Of a stretch of DNA of 64,000 nucleotides, positions 17,269 through 24,856 are shown in pieces. Source of the DNA: Fen731 sp964481885 (GTDB lineage Bacteria; Actinomycetota; Humimicrobiia; Humimicrobiales; Humimicrobiaceae); assembly GCA_964481885.1 (NCBI GenBank), contig CAYZUS010000003.1, forward strand, positions 42,058-106,057, written 5' to 3'. A program made the translations under genes and the position numbers. The stretch's first letter is position 1, and each line of letters begins with the position of its first letter. The notes under the pieces were generated by a model. The model worked only from the letters and a program-made list of their open reading frames with translations, had not been told where the DNA came from and searched no databases.

Positions 17269-17689
17269 CTTAAATCCTTTCTAAAAGATATGCCCGATGC
17301 TTAAGTATTTACAAACTCAGAAGGTTATTATTTTTCTGATTAATCAGTAGAATAATAATATATTACATTTGGTTTTTCAAATCTATTTCCTACAGATGTT
17401 TCGTTTGGATTATTGGCTGAGCGGCAGAACTACAAAACAACTCTGTTTTAAAAAAGTGCTTTTATAGAAATAAATATTATTAAAATAAATGTTGCTATTG
17501 CTTTGCTTATTAATTATATTTATACTATACTAAATTAGTAGTAATTAAATTAGTTCAAAACACGTTTGTAACGATGAACAGGATTTTAAGTTCCTGAGAA
17601 GCTTAAAAAATATTGATTCTGTTAAATAATTATTGCACTGACTATACTTTAATAAAATATTTCTGATTTTTAAGGAAAGGATTAAAAAA
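17269..17689. other. AT-rich intergenic region between divergent genes
   Basis: This 421-bp divergent spacer holds the promoters for the acetate-kinase-like gene (minus) and the DsrE-like gene (plus). I see no ORF, tRNA or strong hairpin. The plus-strand gene has AAGGAAAGG about 8 nt before its ATG. Confidence 0.5.
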
Positions 17690-18061
17690 ATGGAAAAGAA
17701 AAAAATACTATATATACAGACAAGCGGAACAAGCACTCCTCAAAAGCTGTATTCCCCCTTTATACTGGCACAGACAGCTAAAGCCATGGACATAGAGCCA
17801 ACCCTTTATTTCCTTGGTGAAGGTATAACGGTTGTGACAAAAGGTGAAGCTGAAAAGATTAAGATGGGAAATTTTCCCTCCCTTAAGGAAGTAATGGACC
17901 AGACCGCAGCAATGGGCATACCGATGCTTGTCTGCCAGCAGAGCATGCAGATATTCGGTGAAAATCTCACACCTGCTGATTTTACGGAAGGTTCAAAAAT
18001 TGTCGGCGCCGCCACACTTAACAGCCTTGTTCTAGAGGCTGATGGTACAATGTGGTTTTAA
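17690..18061 (+). CDS. DsrE-family sulfur-transfer-like protein
   Basis: This 123-residue DsrE/F-like protein opens with KILYIQTSGTSTPQ and has FLGEGITVV and MLVCQQSM segments. The single cysteine is Cys82, in the position where DsrE proteins carry the persulfide-accepting Cys. It probably takes part in protein-bound sulfur transfer, consistent with the IscS-like, IscU and TusA genes downstream. A strong AAGGAAAGG site supports the start. Confidence 0.75.
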   Translation: MEKKKILYIQTSGTSTPQKLYSPFILAQTAKAMDIEPTLYFLGEGITVVTKGEAEKIKMGNFPSLKEVMDQTAAMGIPMLVCQQSMQIFGENLTPADFTEGSKIVGAATLNSLVLEADGTMWF

Positions 18062-18184
18062 CCTGCCCCATGCTGATGTTTGCAGGATAATTGATGTTTT
18101 AACTGAAGTTTTATTAAGCCGGAGAGTAATAAATGTGCTATGATATTGGATGGATGGTATTGTACGGCATTTAAGAGACAGTGT

Positions 18185-18250
18185 TCCAGAATGTTGCGTG
18201 CCTTCTTTTTATTTTCATATTGGAATATAGCTGCGTTTGGACATTCTGGA
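18185..18250. repeat. 10-bp inverted repeat upstream of the IscS-like gene
   Basis: TCCAGAATGT (18185-18194) and ACATTCTGGA (18241-18250) are perfect inverted repeats 46 bp apart, inside the 299-bp spacer between the DsrE-like and IscS-like genes. It may be a looped operator or an RNA stem. Nothing else is apparent in this spacer. Confidence 0.45.
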
Positions 18251-18360
18251 GTATACGTTTGTCGGGATTCGGATAAGGCAGGATATGTGAAAAATCGAAT
18301 ATAAACCGATAAGATGCAAATATCGGGAAAAATATATTGTACAAAAAGAAGGTATTAATT

Positions 18361-19557
18361 ATGGCAGAAAATATCAATGGTCCAGAATCTGAAAATTTAA
18401 AGATTTTTTTGGATAACGCATCCACTACCAGGGTTGACGACAGAGTTTACAATGAAATGATGCCTTATTTTAACGATTATTACGGGAATCCTTCAAGCCT
18501 GCACTCATTTGGTGAAATCCCTTCAGAGAAACTTGAACAATCAAGGGAGAGCTGCGCAAACCTTATTGGCTCAAAAGCTGACGAGCTCTATTTTACATCC
18601 TGCGGCACTGAATCAAACAATATGGCTCTATGGGGAATTGCAAGAGCCTACAGGGAAAAAGGCAATCACATCATCACTTCAGCAATCGAACATTATTCAG
18701 TGCTTAACCCCTTAAAAGAAATGCAGAAAGAAGGCTGGGAAGTGACAATAATCCCTGTGGATGAATATGGCAAAGTCAATCCCAGGGATGTAAAAAAAGC
18801 GATAAAAAGCAGCACTGTGCTTGTGAGCATTATGCATGCGAGCAATGAGATTGGAACAATTCAGGATATAAGGGAAATATCAGCCGCAACAAGAGAAGCA
18901 GGTATATTCCTTCATAGTGACGGTATGGCAACAGCCGGAATAATACCTGTCGATATTGGCAGTCTCGGGGTTGATTCATACAGTTTTTCGTCTCAGCAGA
19001 TGTATGGACCGAAAGGGGCAGCCGCACTGTATTTAAAAAAAGGAGTAAAGCTAAGGCCCCTGATCCTGGGAGGTACACAGGAGAGAGGCAGAAGGGCAGG
19101 CACCGAAAACATCCCGTCAATTATTGGTTTTGGTGAAGCTTGCCGGATTGCCAAAGAAGAAATCGGAAATAATGCAGCGCAAATTCAGGGTTTGAGAGAC
19201 AGACTGATTGAAGGGATTAATTCAAGGGTGGATAGTATAAAGCTAAACGGACATCCTTCACAAAGGCTTCCCGGAAATGTACACATAAGCTTTGAGTTTA
19301 TCGAGGGTGAGTCAATAATATTGCTTTTAAACAGCGAGGGTGTAGCAGCAGCAAGCGGTTCTTCGTGCGCCTCGCATGCTTTAAAAACTTCCCATGTACT
19401 GCTTGCCATTAAATTATCCCCTGCTATCGCAAACGGGTCTATTTTGTTTTCCATTGGGAAATACAATACAAAGGCGGAAATTGAAAAGGTAATAGATATT
19501 TTACCCGGTATTGTTGGCAAACTGAGGAAAATGTCACCCTTGTGCAATCTTAATTAA
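18361..19557 (+). CDS. Cysteine-desulfurase homologue lacking the PLP lysine
   Basis: This 398-residue protein has the NifS/IscS fold-type I aminotransferase sequence throughout. LDNASTTRVD, TSCGTESNN, EHYSVL, SNEIGTIQDI, YGPKGAAALY, ERGRRAGTEN and the catalytic-loop ASGSSCAS (Cys336) are conserved. The Schiff-base lysine in the usual SGHK motif is replaced: the sequence reads SSQQMYGPKG, Gln212-Gln213. The PLP-contacting Gln is Ala190 (HSDGMA), and the substrate Arg in SIRFS is Leu362 (SILFS). It may be inactive as a desulfurase and act as a sulfur carrier or cluster scaffold with IscU. ATG 18361 (AGAAGG upstream) is preferred over TTG 18337. Confidence 0.85.
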   Translation: MAENINGPESENLKIFLDNASTTRVDDRVYNEMMPYFNDYYGNPSSLHSFGEIPSEKLEQSRESCANLIGSKADELYFTSCGTESNNMALWGIARAYREKGNHIITSAIEHYSVLNPLKEMQKEGWEVTIIPVDEYGKVNPRDVKKAIKSSTVLVSIMHASNEIGTIQDIREISAATREAGIFLHSDGMATAGIIPVDIGSLGVDSYSFSSQQMYGPKGAAALYLKKGVKLRPLILGGTQERGRRAGTENIPSIIGFGEACRIAKEEIGNNAAQIQGLRDRLIEGINSRVDSIKLNGHPSQRLPGNVHISFEFIEGESIILLLNSEGVAAASGSSCASHALKTSHVLLAIKLSPAIANGSILFSIGKYNTKAEIEKVIDILPGIVGKLRKMSPLCNLN

Positions 19558-19666
19558 ACAAATAAGTCATGATAGAGCCGTGAGGCCGGAATCATTTCAG
19601 GCATCTTCACTCAAGCTCATGCACATGGGAATCCTGTTTTTGTTAACTCAGCGAGATCTTAGATTA

Positions 19667-19762
19667 TCCGGCTTGCAGCGAGCTTATATGTCCGGCTTGC
19701 AGCGAGCTTATATGTCCGGCTTGCAGCGAGCTTATATGTCCGGCTTGCAGCGAGCTTATATT
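19667..19762. repeat. 24-bp minisatellite, four copies
   Basis: Four head-to-tail units (tccggcttgcagcgagctta + tatg) start at 19667, 19691, 19715 and 19739. Only the last base of the final unit differs. It lies between the IscS-like gene and iscU. It could be read as an MSGLQRAY octapeptide repeat, but no supported gene contains it. Confidence 0.93.
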
Positions 19763-19835
19763 GCTATTGAAACTTATTCTTAAAAATATTATATTAACAG
19801 TGTTTCAAATTCAATTATTAAAAGAGGTATATATC

Positions 19836-20219
19836 ATGGTTTCATATAACGAAAAAGTTATGCAGCATTTCATGAACCCGCACAATGTCGGGGAAATAGA
19901 GAATGCTGATGGTGTCGGGCAAGTCGGGAATCCGGTTTGCGGAGACATGATGACTTTTAATATTAAAGTTAAAGACAATATAATCGACGATGTCAAATTT
20001 AAAACTTTTGGCTGTGGAGCAGCAATTGCAGTTTCAAGCATGGTAAGTGATATTGCCAAAGGAAAAACCCTGGAAGAAGCATTAAAGATTACAAACAAGG
20101 ATGTCGCAAATGAACTTGGCGGCCTTCCAAAAAACAAGATGCACTGTTCAAATCTTGGCGCTGATGCCCTGCACTCTGCAATAAAGGATTATCAGGAAAA
20201 AATAAAAAATAAAAAATAA
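19836..20219 (+). CDS. iscU: IscU/NifU-type iron-sulfur cluster scaffold
   Basis: This 127-residue scaffold protein carries the three cluster cysteines in NPVCGD (Cys35, with Asp37), FGCGAAIA (Cys60) and KMHCSNLG (Cys104). It would assemble Fe-S clusters with a cysteine-desulfurase partner. The only partner visible is the lysine-less homologue upstream. The start at ATG 19836 follows AGAGG. A longer frame from 19761 lacks a binding site and conservation. The next gene begins 9 bp after the stop. Confidence 0.9.
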   Translation: MVSYNEKVMQHFMNPHNVGEIENADGVGQVGNPVCGDMMTFNIKVKDNIIDDVKFKTFGCGAAIAVSSMVSDIAKGKTLEEALKITNKDVANELGGLPKNKMHCSNLGADALHSAIKDYQEKIKNKK

Positions 20220-20228
20220 GAGGATTTA

Positions 20229-20411
20229 ATGACAGATAAAAAAAATGACGCCAAAGAATGCAAGTGCCCTTTCTGTGATGCGGAGTTAGAGATTAATGAA
20301 ATACCCTTCTGCACTGCCTGTAAGCTTGAGGTTGATGTTAAAGTTTGCAAAGATTGCGGAAAACCTATTCCGGCTGAAGTTTCTGTATGCCCGGAATGCG
20401 GCCAGAGCTAA
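20229..20411 (+). CDS. Small double zinc-ribbon protein
   Basis: This 60-residue protein has four C-x2-C knuckles (CPFC, CTAC, CKDC, CPEC), enough for two zinc ribbons or a rubredoxin-like metal site. It is 9 bp after iscU with a GAGG ribosome binding site, so it is almost surely co-transcribed. A role in iron-sulfur or sulfur transfer is an inference from position only. Confidence 0.75.
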   Translation: MTDKKNDAKECKCPFCDAELEINEIPFCTACKLEVDVKVCKDCGKPIPAEVSVCPECGQS

Positions 20412-20513
20412 AATCTAAGTTCTTTAATTCGGTATGTACAGCTTAAAGGATAATGGCTGCGAAATACAGGTCTTAATTATCATCTGCGAACCACAGGTTT
20501 TTAGATAAGTATT

Positions 20514-20618
20514 GAGACTTACGGGTTTAGATATAGCTACCAAAATATACAGATTTAAATTATTATTTGAGGCCCTTTGACTTTAAGGTAATTACAGAGA
20601 CTTACAGATTTGGATATA
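20514..20618. repeat. Degenerate direct repeat in the spacer before tusA
   Basis: A 22-bp word starting gagacttac occurs at 20514 and 20597 with three differences. The 264-bp spacer (20412-20675) contains no other recognisable feature and no ORF. Confidence 0.5.
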
Positions 20619-20675
20619 ATCACTGAAACATAAAATCAAAAATAGTTACAGAGTGTTTTTATTAATAACATAACT

Positions 20676-20930
20676 ATGGCTAAAGAAACTGACAAAAACG
20701 AAATCACACCTGATGAAGACCTGGATTGTACGGGCCTTTATTGCCCTACCCCTATTTTTGAAACTAGAAAAAAAATAGATACGATGCAATCGGGCAGTAT
20801 TTTAAAAATTATTGCCGATGACCCTGCAGCCGAGGCAGATATTCCCAGTTGGGCCAGGACAACAGGTAATGAAGTGTTATCCATGATAAAAGAAAATGAC
20901 AGAGTGGTTTTCTTTATCAGAAAAAAATAA
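20676..20930 (+). CDS. tusA: TusA-family sulfur carrier protein
   Basis: This 84-residue TusA/SirA-like protein has the hallmark LDCTGLYCPTP motif. Cys23 in CPTP is the expected persulfide carrier and Cys18 is the common second cysteine. TusA proteins pass sulfur from cysteine desulfurases or rhodaneses to biosynthetic acceptors. With DsrE and the LipS-type pair nearby, a route for sulfur into lipoate is plausible. No clear Shine-Dalgarno sequence precedes the ATG. Confidence 0.88.
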   Translation: MAKETDKNEITPDEDLDCTGLYCPTPIFETRKKIDTMQSGSILKIIADDPAAEADIPSWARTTGNEVLSMIKENDRVVFFIRKK

Positions 20931-20939
20931 CCAAAATTT

Positions 20940-21020
20940 TTCGTATTTTATGATAATTTTTTTTATTTTGAGGTAACTTTTTTTATTTTGTGATAATTTT
21001 TTTTGTTTTATGATAATATT
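20940..21020. repeat. T-rich ~20-bp imperfect tandem repeat before tRNA-Gln
   Basis: Three to four imperfect units of the form tattttatgataattttttt occur between tusA and the tRNA. Each contains TGATAAT, which resembles a -10 element, so the tRNA promoter may lie here. The T-runs could also terminate the tusA transcript. Confidence 0.55.
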
Positions 21021-21037
21021 CTGAATTACTTTTTAAT

Positions 21038-21111
21038 TGGGGTGTCGTCTAATGGTAGGACATGCGGCTCTGGACCGTAGAGCAGGGGTTCGAATCCTCT
21101 CACCCCAGCCA
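21038..21111 (+). tRNA. tRNA-Gln (anticodon CUG)
   Basis: The full cloverleaf can be drawn. The acceptor is TGGGGTG with CACCCCA. The D-stem is GTCT/GGAC. The anticodon stem is TGCGG/CCGTA with loop CTCTGGA (anticodon CTG). The T-stem is AGGGG/CCTCT with loop TTCGAAT. The discriminator is G and CCA is encoded. The 3' 25 bases are echoed by repeat copy A at 7763. Confidence 0.96.
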
Positions 21112-21123
21112 AGCTTACTTTTA

Positions 21124-21348
21124 TTAAGATACCTTTTCAAGCCGATCTGCCACCCATATTTTAATAATGGACTGTCGCGGCACGCCTAAACGTTTTGCCT
21201 CTCTATCCAATAAATCTACCATCCATAAAGGAAAATCTACGTTTACCCTCTTTTGCTCCTGGTTGGACCTTTTTGCTTTTGAAATGTCCAGGTGCCCTGT
21301 TATATCTTTACTTTCATCAAATTTCTTATCAAAATCACTTGCTTTCAT
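21124..21348 (-). CDS. brnA: BrnA-like antitoxin
   Basis: This protein of about 74 residues, read from the ATG at 21348, ends in a ribbon-helix-helix segment: QKRVNVDFPLWMVDLLDREA, then KRLGVPRQSIIK. It overlaps the end of brnT by 14 bp, the usual BrnTA arrangement. It should bind BrnT and autorepress the operon. A longer frame from 21405 lies within brnT and is less likely. The gene begins right behind the tRNA-Gln 3' end in convergent orientation. Confidence 0.85.
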   Translation of the reverse strand: MKASDFDKKFDESKDITGHLDISKAKRSNQEQKRVNVDFPLWMVDLLDREAKRLGVPRQSIIKIWVADRLEKVS

Positions 21349-21598
21349 AAATATCAATTTCCTCTTTTCTAGATCTTCGTATTGAAATAATTCTGATTTT
21401 TTCATTCCTATATGTAATAACCCCGGACCAATGTTTTTCTGAAATTTTCCCTATTACCAGAAATCTGGATTCATCCCTGGTTTTTACTGGGATCTCAATG
21501 AAATCTGGATCATCCCATAGCTTTTGAGCCTCATAAAAATCAATACCATGTTTATAATTATTGCTATCACTTTTATTTTGGTCAAATTCAAATTCCAT
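21335..21598 (-). CDS. brnT: BrnT-family ribonuclease toxin
   Basis: This 87-residue BrnT protein has the characteristic FEFDQNKSDSNNYKHGIDFYEA start, with a weakened DPxKA-like region and the KHGI motif. SRFLVIGKI, a V-I-T-YRNEKIRIISIRRS strand-helix, and a terminal E-IYE follow. It is a RelE-like RNase toxin. It is the first gene of the pair, with a promoter whose predicted start site is only a few bases before the ATG. Confidence 0.88.
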   Translation of the reverse strand: MEFEFDQNKSDSNNYKHGIDFYEAQKLWDDPDFIEIPVKTRDESRFLVIGKISEKHWSGVITYRNEKIRIISIRRSRKEEIDIYESK

Positions 21599-21607
21599 AG
21601 TATATTT

Positions 21608-21635
21608 ATTATACCTTTTATATACCTTTAGTCAA
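21608..21635 (-). promoter_or_regulatory. brnTA promoter, possibly giving a leaderless transcript
   Basis: On the minus strand TTGACT (21630-21635) and TATAAT (21608-21613) are spaced by 16 bp. The predicted transcription start is near 21601, and the brnT ATG is at 21598. Two AAAGGTATA words overlap the spacer and -10, a likely BrnA operator. Confidence 0.65.
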
Positions 21636-21764
21636 TTTAAATTCTTTGTATTTAGCTCAATTGAGTAATAAATTTGGTAGAATTTGCAAAAGATTATTTA
21701 TCAAAATCAGGAAATATAAAACTGTTTGAAAATTTTTTTAAGTTAATTAGTTCTATTAATAATT

Positions 21765-21794
21765 GGTTCGAAATTTCACACCTGTGGCCTGCCA
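21765..21794 (+). repeat. tRNA 3'-end-like repeat, copy D
   Basis: The first 20 of 30 bases are identical to copies B and C (ggttcgaaatttcacacct). The end, gtggcctgcca, has diverged. It lies 167 bp beyond brnT, so brnTA is bracketed by the tRNA-Gln 3' end and this copy. Confidence 0.65.
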
Positions 21795-21860
21795 ACCAAT
21801 ACTGGTTAGAAACATTAAAACTTTTTATGTTTTAAAATCCATTTTTTAATTTGTTCAGAA

Positions 21861-22892
21861 TCAATTTAAAAATTCGCTTTTATACTTTTCCCATAACACA
21901 ATATTTTTTTTAAGAAGTTCAGGTATGTCCAAATTATAAGGACATTTTTTAATACATTTTCCACACTCTGTGCAATCTTTTGCTTTTTCTATTGGTTTTT
22001 CCAAAAAACCTGCAGCCGCTTTAAATGACATCCTCTTAATAGTGCTATTTGCAACCATAACCGAAGGTATTTGGATATCATTTTTACATGGCATGCAATA
22101 CCCGCACCGGTGGCACCATTGTCTTCCCAGCTCTTTTCTTATTTTTTCAATTTTTTCCAGTTCACTTAAAGTCAGATGCCTGGGATTTTCTATGATTTTT
22201 ACGATCTCTGCCATTTCCTCTGTTCTCTCAACTCCAGGATCCGGCACTATACCTTCAAATTGAGCCAAATACCTAAAAGCCAGATTCGCATCCTGCAATA
22301 TTCCTCCACCCATAGGCTTCATCGCAATAACACCCATTTTTAATTTATGTGCCAAAGGGATTAATTCTTCCTCCGGTTCAATATCTACAAAGTTAAAAGG
22401 TATCTGAACAACCTGAAACTTTTTAGTTTTCATTAATTTTTTTGCAATATGAGAGCTGTGGGAGCTAAATGCAAAATACCTCACCTTGCCGCTTGATACA
22501 GCTTCTTTTAGCCCAGAATATGCTCCATCTTCCTCCATAACCTTATCCATAATTTCTTTTGAACTCACTCCATGCATTTGATATATGTCAATGTAGTCAA
22601 CGCCCAGACGTTCCAGGCTTAAATTCAGATGCAGGAGGAATGTTTTTTTGTCAGTTGCCATAGACTTGGAAGCTAAAACAAGATTTTCTCTCTTATGCTT
22701 TTTTATAGCTTTTCCAATCTTTTCTTCACTATCACCGTAAAGGTGTGCCGTATCAATAAAATTTACTCCCATATTTAAAACTTCATTAATTACTTTTACT
22801 CCGCTATCCATGTCTAATCGCATTATTGGAATTCCACCCATGGCCACCTTACTTACCATAAGATCTGTGCCCCCGAATTGTATTTTTTCCAC
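21861..22892 (-). CDS. Aldo-keto reductase with C-terminal ferredoxin domain
   Basis: In this 343-residue protein, residues 1-~240 form an aldo-keto reductase barrel. The catalytic tetrad appears as DTAHLYG (Asp, Tyr), LASKS (Lys) and QMHGVS (His). The C-terminal part has CHRCGYCMPC and CTECGKCIKKCPYNLDIPE, the latter a 4Fe-4S ferredoxin motif. Such fusions are common in anaerobes and probably couple carbonyl reduction to ferredoxin. The substrate is not predictable. Confidence 0.9.
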   Translation of the reverse strand: MEKIQFGGTDLMVSKVAMGGIPIMRLDMDSGVKVINEVLNMGVNFIDTAHLYGDSEEKIGKAIKKHKRENLVLASKSMATDKKTFLLHLNLSLERLGVDYIDIYQMHGVSSKEIMDKVMEEDGAYSGLKEAVSSGKVRYFAFSSHSSHIAKKLMKTKKFQVVQIPFNFVDIEPEEELIPLAHKLKMGVIAMKPMGGGILQDANLAFRYLAQFEGIVPDPGVERTEEMAEIVKIIENPRHLTLSELEKIEKIRKELGRQWCHRCGYCMPCKNDIQIPSVMVANSTIKRMSFKAAAGFLEKPIEKAKDCTECGKCIKKCPYNLDIPELLKKNIVLWEKYKSEFLN

Positions 22893-23009
22893 AAGGTCCC
22901 CTTCTTGAGATATAAATTATTTATTGCTTTTATTATTCCGTATCTTAAAATAATTAAAGTAACGGTTGCCTGATTTAACCAGATTAAATTTCACCGAAAC
23001 TTAGTTTTT

Positions 23010-23420
23010 TTAATACATTGCAATTCTTCTTTCACCCTGCAGATTTCTAATTTCTTCTATGTCCTGAGTGCATTCCATGCATCCCAAATATGTTCCGTCA
23101 TCAGCTCTGAGAGCAAAAAATTCGATCAGTATTTTATGTTTTGGGGCACCTGGCTTTAAAGGCAGGTCTATCCAGAACCTGGCATTATCTGAAATCCCTT
23201 TTTTCATATCATCAACAATCTTAATGACCTTGTCGACGCTTTCTTTGGGATGGCAATCTCTGAAATTAAGTCCCATAGAGCTCAATGGACGCTTGAAAAT
23301 TCTTTTATCGTATTTGTTCCAACCAACAACCTCATCGTTTGCGTCAATTATCGTAACCTCTAAAGGCAAGCTCTCTATCATTGCTCTAACCATTTCTTTA
23401 TTCATTTGATCAAACAGCAT
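23010..23420 (-). CDS. PAS_10-domain sensor-like protein (DUF438-related)
   Basis: This 136-residue protein is a single PAS domain: LPLEVTIIDANDEVVGWNKYDKR, FRDCHP-ESVDKV, and YLGCMECTQDIEEIRNLQGERR. The pattern matches the PAS_10 domain found at the C-terminus of DUF438 proteins, here free-standing. It may bind heme or another small ligand through the conserved CHP segment. No output domain is present. It is co-directional with the aldo-keto reductase. Confidence 0.75.
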   Translation of the reverse strand: MLFDQMNKEMVRAMIESLPLEVTIIDANDEVVGWNKYDKRIFKRPLSSMGLNFRDCHPKESVDKVIKIVDDMKKGISDNARFWIDLPLKPGAPKHKILIEFFALRADDGTYLGCMECTQDIEEIRNLQGERRIAMY

Positions 23421-23704
23421 GTGAATCCTTCCTTCCTTAAAATTTACTCAGTTAAAATTATCAATATTGATATGATAAGGTGAAAATAGCAAAAGGAAAA
23501 GTTTTAGTTTAACTGGCTTAAGGTTTAAAAAGTTTTTACTTTGTGTTCAGTTTTTTTTATCGGGCTGGAAGTTATAATCATTTATGTGCCGATGCCTATT
23601 TGATATAATTTTTGTTTACAAAGATTGCAATTGTTATAATGATGGTCAGACTTAAATCAGCATTAAAAATGGCAGAGAAATTTTCAATGGAAGGGAGAAA
23701 GCAA

Positions 23705-24667
23705 ATGGCCAGAGTAGTATGCCTTGGAATTCAGATTGTGGATATATTGGGAAGACCGGTGGCAAATATTCCGGAAGGTCAGAATGTGGCTTTGCTAGAC
23801 GAGATCCGAATTACAGTTGCCGGAACAGCGGGTGGAACAAGCGTTGATTTGGCCAAACTGGGCGCCGAAGTTTTTGCAATGGGGGCAATAGGAGAAGACG
23901 AGCTTGGCAATTTTTTATTGACCACAATGCATAGATATGGAATCGATACCGGTTGCCTGAAACGCAAGTCCGGCGCACAAACATCATCGACCATGCTTCC
24001 TATCCGGCCAAACGGTGAGCGTCCGGCTCTGCACGTTCCGGGGGCCAATGGTCAGCTTGTCTGGGAAGATCTTAATCTTGAGGTGATTGCTGCAGCCGAC
24101 TTCCTGCATATGGGCGGCACTTCCCTGCTTCCAAAGTTTGACGGTGAGCCAACCCGTAAAGTACTTGAGTTTGCCAGACAGAATGGCGTTGTAACGTCAT
24201 TTGACCTGGTGGCCGTAAAACGCCCGGACTTGCTGGAGTTAATTGAACCATGTCTGCCCTATGTGGACTATTTCATGCCCGGACTTGAAGAAGCAATTAT
24301 GATGTGCGGGTTAACAGACAGGCAGGAAGTAATCCGGTTCTTCCTGGAGCGCGGGACAAAAAACACAGTATTTAAAATGGGTGACCAGGGCAGCAGTATT
24401 GCTTATATGGAAAACGGTAAAATCATTGAAAAACGAATACCGTGTTTCAAAGCCCCTGTGGTCGATTCTACAGGATGCGGCGATGCTTACTGCGCCGGTT
24501 TTATTGTTGGGCTTTCAATGGGCTGGAGCCCTGAGAAAGCTGCCCGTCTTGGGAGTGCTGCAGGCGGCCTTGTCATCCAGGGCCTCGGGTCCGATGCCGG
24601 TATAGTAGACTTAAACCATACCATTGAATTTATGAATAAAGCAGAGGAATTGCCGATTCGCCAATAA
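23705..24667 (+). CDS. PfkB-family carbohydrate or nucleoside kinase
   Basis: This kinase of ~320 residues has both PfkB signatures: GGTSVDLAKLGAEVFAMGAIGEDELG, and VDSTGCGDAYCAGF with the catalytic Asp. A start at ATG 23705 is chosen because AAGGGAG precedes it by 7 nt. A longer TTG frame from 23612 lacks a binding site. The substrate sugar or nucleoside cannot be deduced. It has higher GC than its surroundings. Gene order with the butyrate-kinase homologue may be fortuitous. Confidence 0.85.
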   Translation: MARVVCLGIQIVDILGRPVANIPEGQNVALLDEIRITVAGTAGGTSVDLAKLGAEVFAMGAIGEDELGNFLLTTMHRYGIDTGCLKRKSGAQTSSTMLPIRPNGERPALHVPGANGQLVWEDLNLEVIAAADFLHMGGTSLLPKFDGEPTRKVLEFARQNGVVTSFDLVAVKRPDLLELIEPCLPYVDYFMPGLEEAIMMCGLTDRQEVIRFFLERGTKNTVFKMGDQGSSIAYMENGKIIEKRIPCFKAPVVDSTGCGDAYCAGFIVGLSMGWSPEKAARLGSAAGGLVIQGLGSDAGIVDLNHTIEFMNKAEELPIRQ

Positions 24668-24856
24668 TAAAAATTGATTTAAAAAAATATTGGGCCAATA
24701 TATATTTTTAAAATAAAACAATTTAACAATTTTTATTATTTCAAAGGACTTTTCTCTCAGTACCAATTAATCGCTAACCGTAAATAAATTAAGAGTTATA
24801 ATTTCATATAGTTTTTACAAATAACCTGGTGGCAGGATAAAAAGGGAGCTAAATAA

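Noticed and set aside
19580..19783. A 67-residue ORF with MSGLQRAY repeats
   Set aside because: It merely reads through the 24-bp minisatellite; there is no binding site or other protein feature.
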